The notes beneath the pieces are model-generated. The model was not told the origin of the DNA, searched no databases, and saw only the letters and a list, made by a program, of their open reading frames with translations. Below are positions 62,219 to 64,000 of a DNA stretch of 64,000 nucleotides, piece by piece. The stretch covers positions 1 to 64,000 of the forward strand of contig NZ_SDOY01000166.1 of assembly GCF_004117935.1 (NCBI RefSeq), in the 5' to 3' direction. How positions within the stretch are numbered: position 1 is the first letter of the stretch; each line of letters opens with the position of its first letter. The position numbers and the translations under genes were made by a program. This DNA comes from Streptomyces roseicoloratus (GTDB taxonomy: Bacteria; Actinomycetota; Actinomycetes; Streptomycetales; Streptomycetaceae).

Positions 62219-62860
62219 TCAGTACCGCTGGGCCTTGGCCAGGCTCGCCGTGAGGACGGTCTCTGCGGGCTGCCGGCTGGTGACCAAGGGCTGTCTGCGC
62301 TCGCCCGGAGCGAGATCCTCCTCTCCGACGAACTGGGTTTCGACGACCTTGCCCGCGGAATCGACGAAGTCGACCTGGACGGCGTACGAGGCGGTGTCCT
62401 GGGTCTTGTTGGTGATGGTGAGGACGGCGGTCGTGACGCCGTTGGTCTCCGCCCGGGGCTTGCCGGTCAGCGCCACCTCGTCCAGCGCGTTCCCGCGCCC
62501 CTGTACGTCCTCCAGTTCCTCCTCGGCCTCGCGGCGCGAGCGCTCGGCCTCCGCCCCGACGGACGCCTGGCGGGAGGCTTCCCTGGCGGAGGCGGACGCG
62601 GCGGCGGACGAGGCGGCGGCGCGGGCGGACTCGGCGGCCGCTGAGGCCGCGGAGGCGAGTGCGGAGGGCGGCGATCCGCTGAAGGAGTCGGTGAGGGGCA
62701 GGGTCGGTCGTTCGCTGAAGCCGGTCCGGTCCGCGTCGTCGCCGTCGGAGCCGCAGGCGACGAGCGTCGCCGCGCCGCAGGCGATGAGGGCGACGGCGGC
62801 GGCCGCGCTCACGGCGCGGGAACGGACCGGGCGGCTGGGCCGCTCGGGTGAAGGGTTCAC
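62219..62860 (-). CDS. secreted lipoprotein, hypothetical
   Basis: A 213-residue lipoprotein. The signal peptide contains two lipobox-like sites, LIAC (C28) and LVAC (C36); the second, followed by GSDGDD, is more likely. Then comes an alanine/serine/glutamate-rich coiled segment ('ASAAAESARAAASSAAASAS') and a C-terminal beta-sandwich-like domain ('AVLTITNKTQDTASYAVQVD', 'GEEDLAPGERRQPLV') resembling FxLYD-type domains. It sits on the outer face of the membrane. The start is ATG 62860. It lies between the two DUF1269 genes on the same strand. Confidence 0.78.
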   Translation of the reverse strand: MNPSPERPSRPVRSRAVSAAAAVALIACGAATLVACGSDGDDADRTGFSERPTLPLTDSFSGSPPSALASAASAAAESARAAASSAAASASAREASRQASVGAEAERSRREAEEELEDVQGRGNALDEVALTGKPRAETNGVTTAVLTITNKTQDTASYAVQVDFVDSAGKVVETQFVGEEDLAPGERRQPLVTSRQPAETVLTASLAKAQRY

Positions 62861-62906
62861 GGTGGTGTCTTCTCGGTAGGGGGTGGCTCGGGTCGGGGAT
62901 GCAGGG

Positions 62907-63010
62907 AGACCAGGGGAGCGGAGGGAGTCAGGGAAGCAGGGGAGCGGAGGGAGTCAGGGAAGCGGGGGAGCAGGGGGAGTCCGGGAAGGAGGGGGAGGCG
63001 GCGGCAGGGG
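62907..63010. repeat. GGGAGCGGAGGGAGTCAGGGAAG-type tandem repeat
   Basis: Two near-perfect 26-bp copies followed by decayed copies rich in GGGGAG and GTCCGGGAA lie in the 276-bp gap between the lipoprotein and the second DUF1269 gene. The rest of the gap to 63136 is GC-rich with GTCGGGCGG words and no gene. Confidence 0.7.
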
Positions 63011-63136
63011 AGTCCGGGAAACGGCGGCTTCGGGGTTTCGGGGGCTTCGGCGGCACCGGGGGCCTCGGCGGCGTCGGGGCGCCGGGCGGGCCGCGCCGGG
63101 TGGGTCGGGCGGGTTGGGCAGGTCGGGCGGCTCGGG

Positions 63137-63625
63137 CTATCGCGGACCGGCGAGCTGTTCGGCGAGGTCCCTCTCGTCCTCGTCGCTGAGCGAGGTCTTG
63201 AGGATGGTGCCGCCGTGTCGGCGCATCGCCGGCGTGAACTTGTCGTCGGTGACCTTGGAGGCCATGATCACGAGCGCGGCGGCCCCGGGTTTCAGCAGAT
63301 GGGCGACCTGCTGACGGAACTGGTCGTCGACACCGGACCTGCTGAGCCTGCCCACGAGGCCGCCGAGCGCGGCGCCGGTCAGGAGGCCGAGACCGGGGAC
63401 GAGGAAGAGCATGCCGAAGATCGCGCCCCACACGGCTCCCGTCACCGCCGTGGTGCCCACGACCCGGCTGTCGGAGTCGACGTGGATGCGTCCGTCCTCG
63501 TCGACCCCGACGACAGCCAGGCCGTTGAGCTGCACGACGTAGTCCCGCTGGAGTTCCCGTACCGTCTCGGACGCTCTGTCCGCCGCGTCGGCGTCGTCGT
63601 ATCCGATGACGATGAGCTCGCTCAC
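63137..63625 (-). CDS. DUF1269-family membrane protein
   Basis: A 162-residue DUF1269 paralogue with 'SELIVIGYDDADAADRASET', the hydrophobic hairpin 'AVWGAIFGMLFLVPGLGLLTG' in part and 'ALVIMASKVTDDKFTPAM', the same layout as the 61695-62195 protein. The start is GTG 63625 with GGAGGAGG upstream. The two copies flank a lipoprotein, suggesting duplication and a shared envelope-stress role. Confidence 0.83.
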   Translation of the reverse strand: MSELIVIGYDDADAADRASETVRELQRDYVVQLNGLAVVGVDEDGRIHVDSDSRVVGTTAVTGAVWGAIFGMLFLVPGLGLLTGAALGGLVGRLSRSGVDDQFRQQVAHLLKPGAAALVIMASKVTDDKFTPAMRRHGGTILKTSLSDEDERDLAEQLAGPR

Positions 63626-64000
63626 TTCCGCCTCCTCCGTCCGGCCCCTCCGGCGGTCCGCCATGGAGCGGTTCCGCCCGAAAGGGCACGCATGCACGAG
63701 CTTGACCCGATATCCGCGAGGGCGCGACCTGATCGCGGCCCGTTGGTCCCTCCGGGTGGCGGGCCGGCGACGGGTGTGCGGGTCCTCCCGTCCGTCCCGT
63801 CGTGCGCCGGCCGCCCCGGGGCGGCCGGCGTCCCTCACGGCTCGTGACGGAGGGAATTCGCGAAGTAGTAATTAGGTGAATCGCAGACTGAATTACCGTC
63901 AACAGTTCGAACCGGTATATCTCGATTCGATAACGAGATCCTCGCAAAGGCCTGTACCTTTCGAGTGGGATTCCTCAACTCGCCTTATCTATCAGCAAGT
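63626..64000. other. 375-bp gene-free region ending in an AT-rich stretch
   Basis: No gene is supported. The first 215 bp are GC-rich and lead to the DUF1269 start. From about 63842 to the window edge the sequence is near 50% GC, far below the surroundings, with an inverted repeat ATCTCG/CGAGAT (63919-63939). It may be a promoter region of a gene beyond the edge, or the margin of an acquired segment. Confidence 0.5.

Overview
The window is a very GC-rich actinobacterial chromosome segment, almost certainly Streptomyces. The evidence is the strong third-position GC in every real gene, many GTG starts, ATGA/GTGA/TGATG gene overlaps, Tat-exported proteins, SpoIIE/HATPase/STAS partner-switching proteins, and a HelR-type helicase behind a rifamycin-associated element. 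About 53 protein genes are supported. No rRNA, tRNA, CRISPR array or insertion sequence was recognised.

Layout. 1-2268: acyl-CoA dehydrogenase, an uncharacterised CxxC protein and a DoxX-type membrane protein. 2913-6382: a tightly packed operon of a Tat-exported vanadium-haloperoxidase-like enzyme, an HPP membrane protein, a two-domain sulfurtransferase and a cupin. 6968-12491: an operon with a glutamate mutase small subunit, a glutamate mutase large subunit fused in frame to a flavoprotein, and an AMP-forming acyl ligase; this is the most novel-looking unit. 12617-15792: a TetR/AhpD divergent pair with three copies of a 16-bp box, a LysR regulator and a MaoC-like protein. 15919-22484: long-form GAPDH, secreted lipase, PhzF-like protein, an acidic hypothetical protein, a stand-alone TrpF and an alpha/beta hydrolase. 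22629-30444: a signalling island with an ANTAR-GAF-SpoIIE phosphatase, a HAMP-array hybrid histidine kinase, two anti-sigma-type ATPases (one frameshifted) and two STAS proteins.

30625-35547: Eis-type acetyltransferase, HelR-like helicase with a rifamycin-associated element upstream, and arylamine N-acetyltransferase. 35893-38055: a zinc-starvation cluster of cysteine-free S14, L28 and L33 paralogues, a decayed-looking L31-like gene and a CobW-family protein without a recognisable P-loop, arranged around a candidate Zur box. 38262-41763: a LacI regulator divergent from a secreted ricin-lectin protein. 41848-46860: the mutA-mutB-meaB methylmalonyl-CoA mutase operon. 47133-50129: histidine phosphatase, a 41-codon ORF coupled to a TagC-like exported propeller protein, and TerB. 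50321-56240: a PAS-GAF-degenerate PP2C-HATPase protein, and a TetR / PLP enzyme / alditol-oxidase-like group with a 23-bp perfect inverted repeat. 56322-61527: a DUF2264 protein divergent from an amino acid permease and arginine deiminase. 61695-63625: two DUF1269 membrane proteins flanking a lipoprotein. The right 160 bp are strikingly AT-rich.

Recurring themes are: (i) two independent B12 mutase systems 35 kb apart; (ii) stress and antibiotic defence (HelR, Eis, AhpD, TerB); (iii) short GC-rich tandem repeats in several intergenic gaps, one of which runs into the 3' end of a gene. Starts were chosen by Shine-Dalgarno placement, overlaps and family length. All functional calls are from motif reading without database searches.
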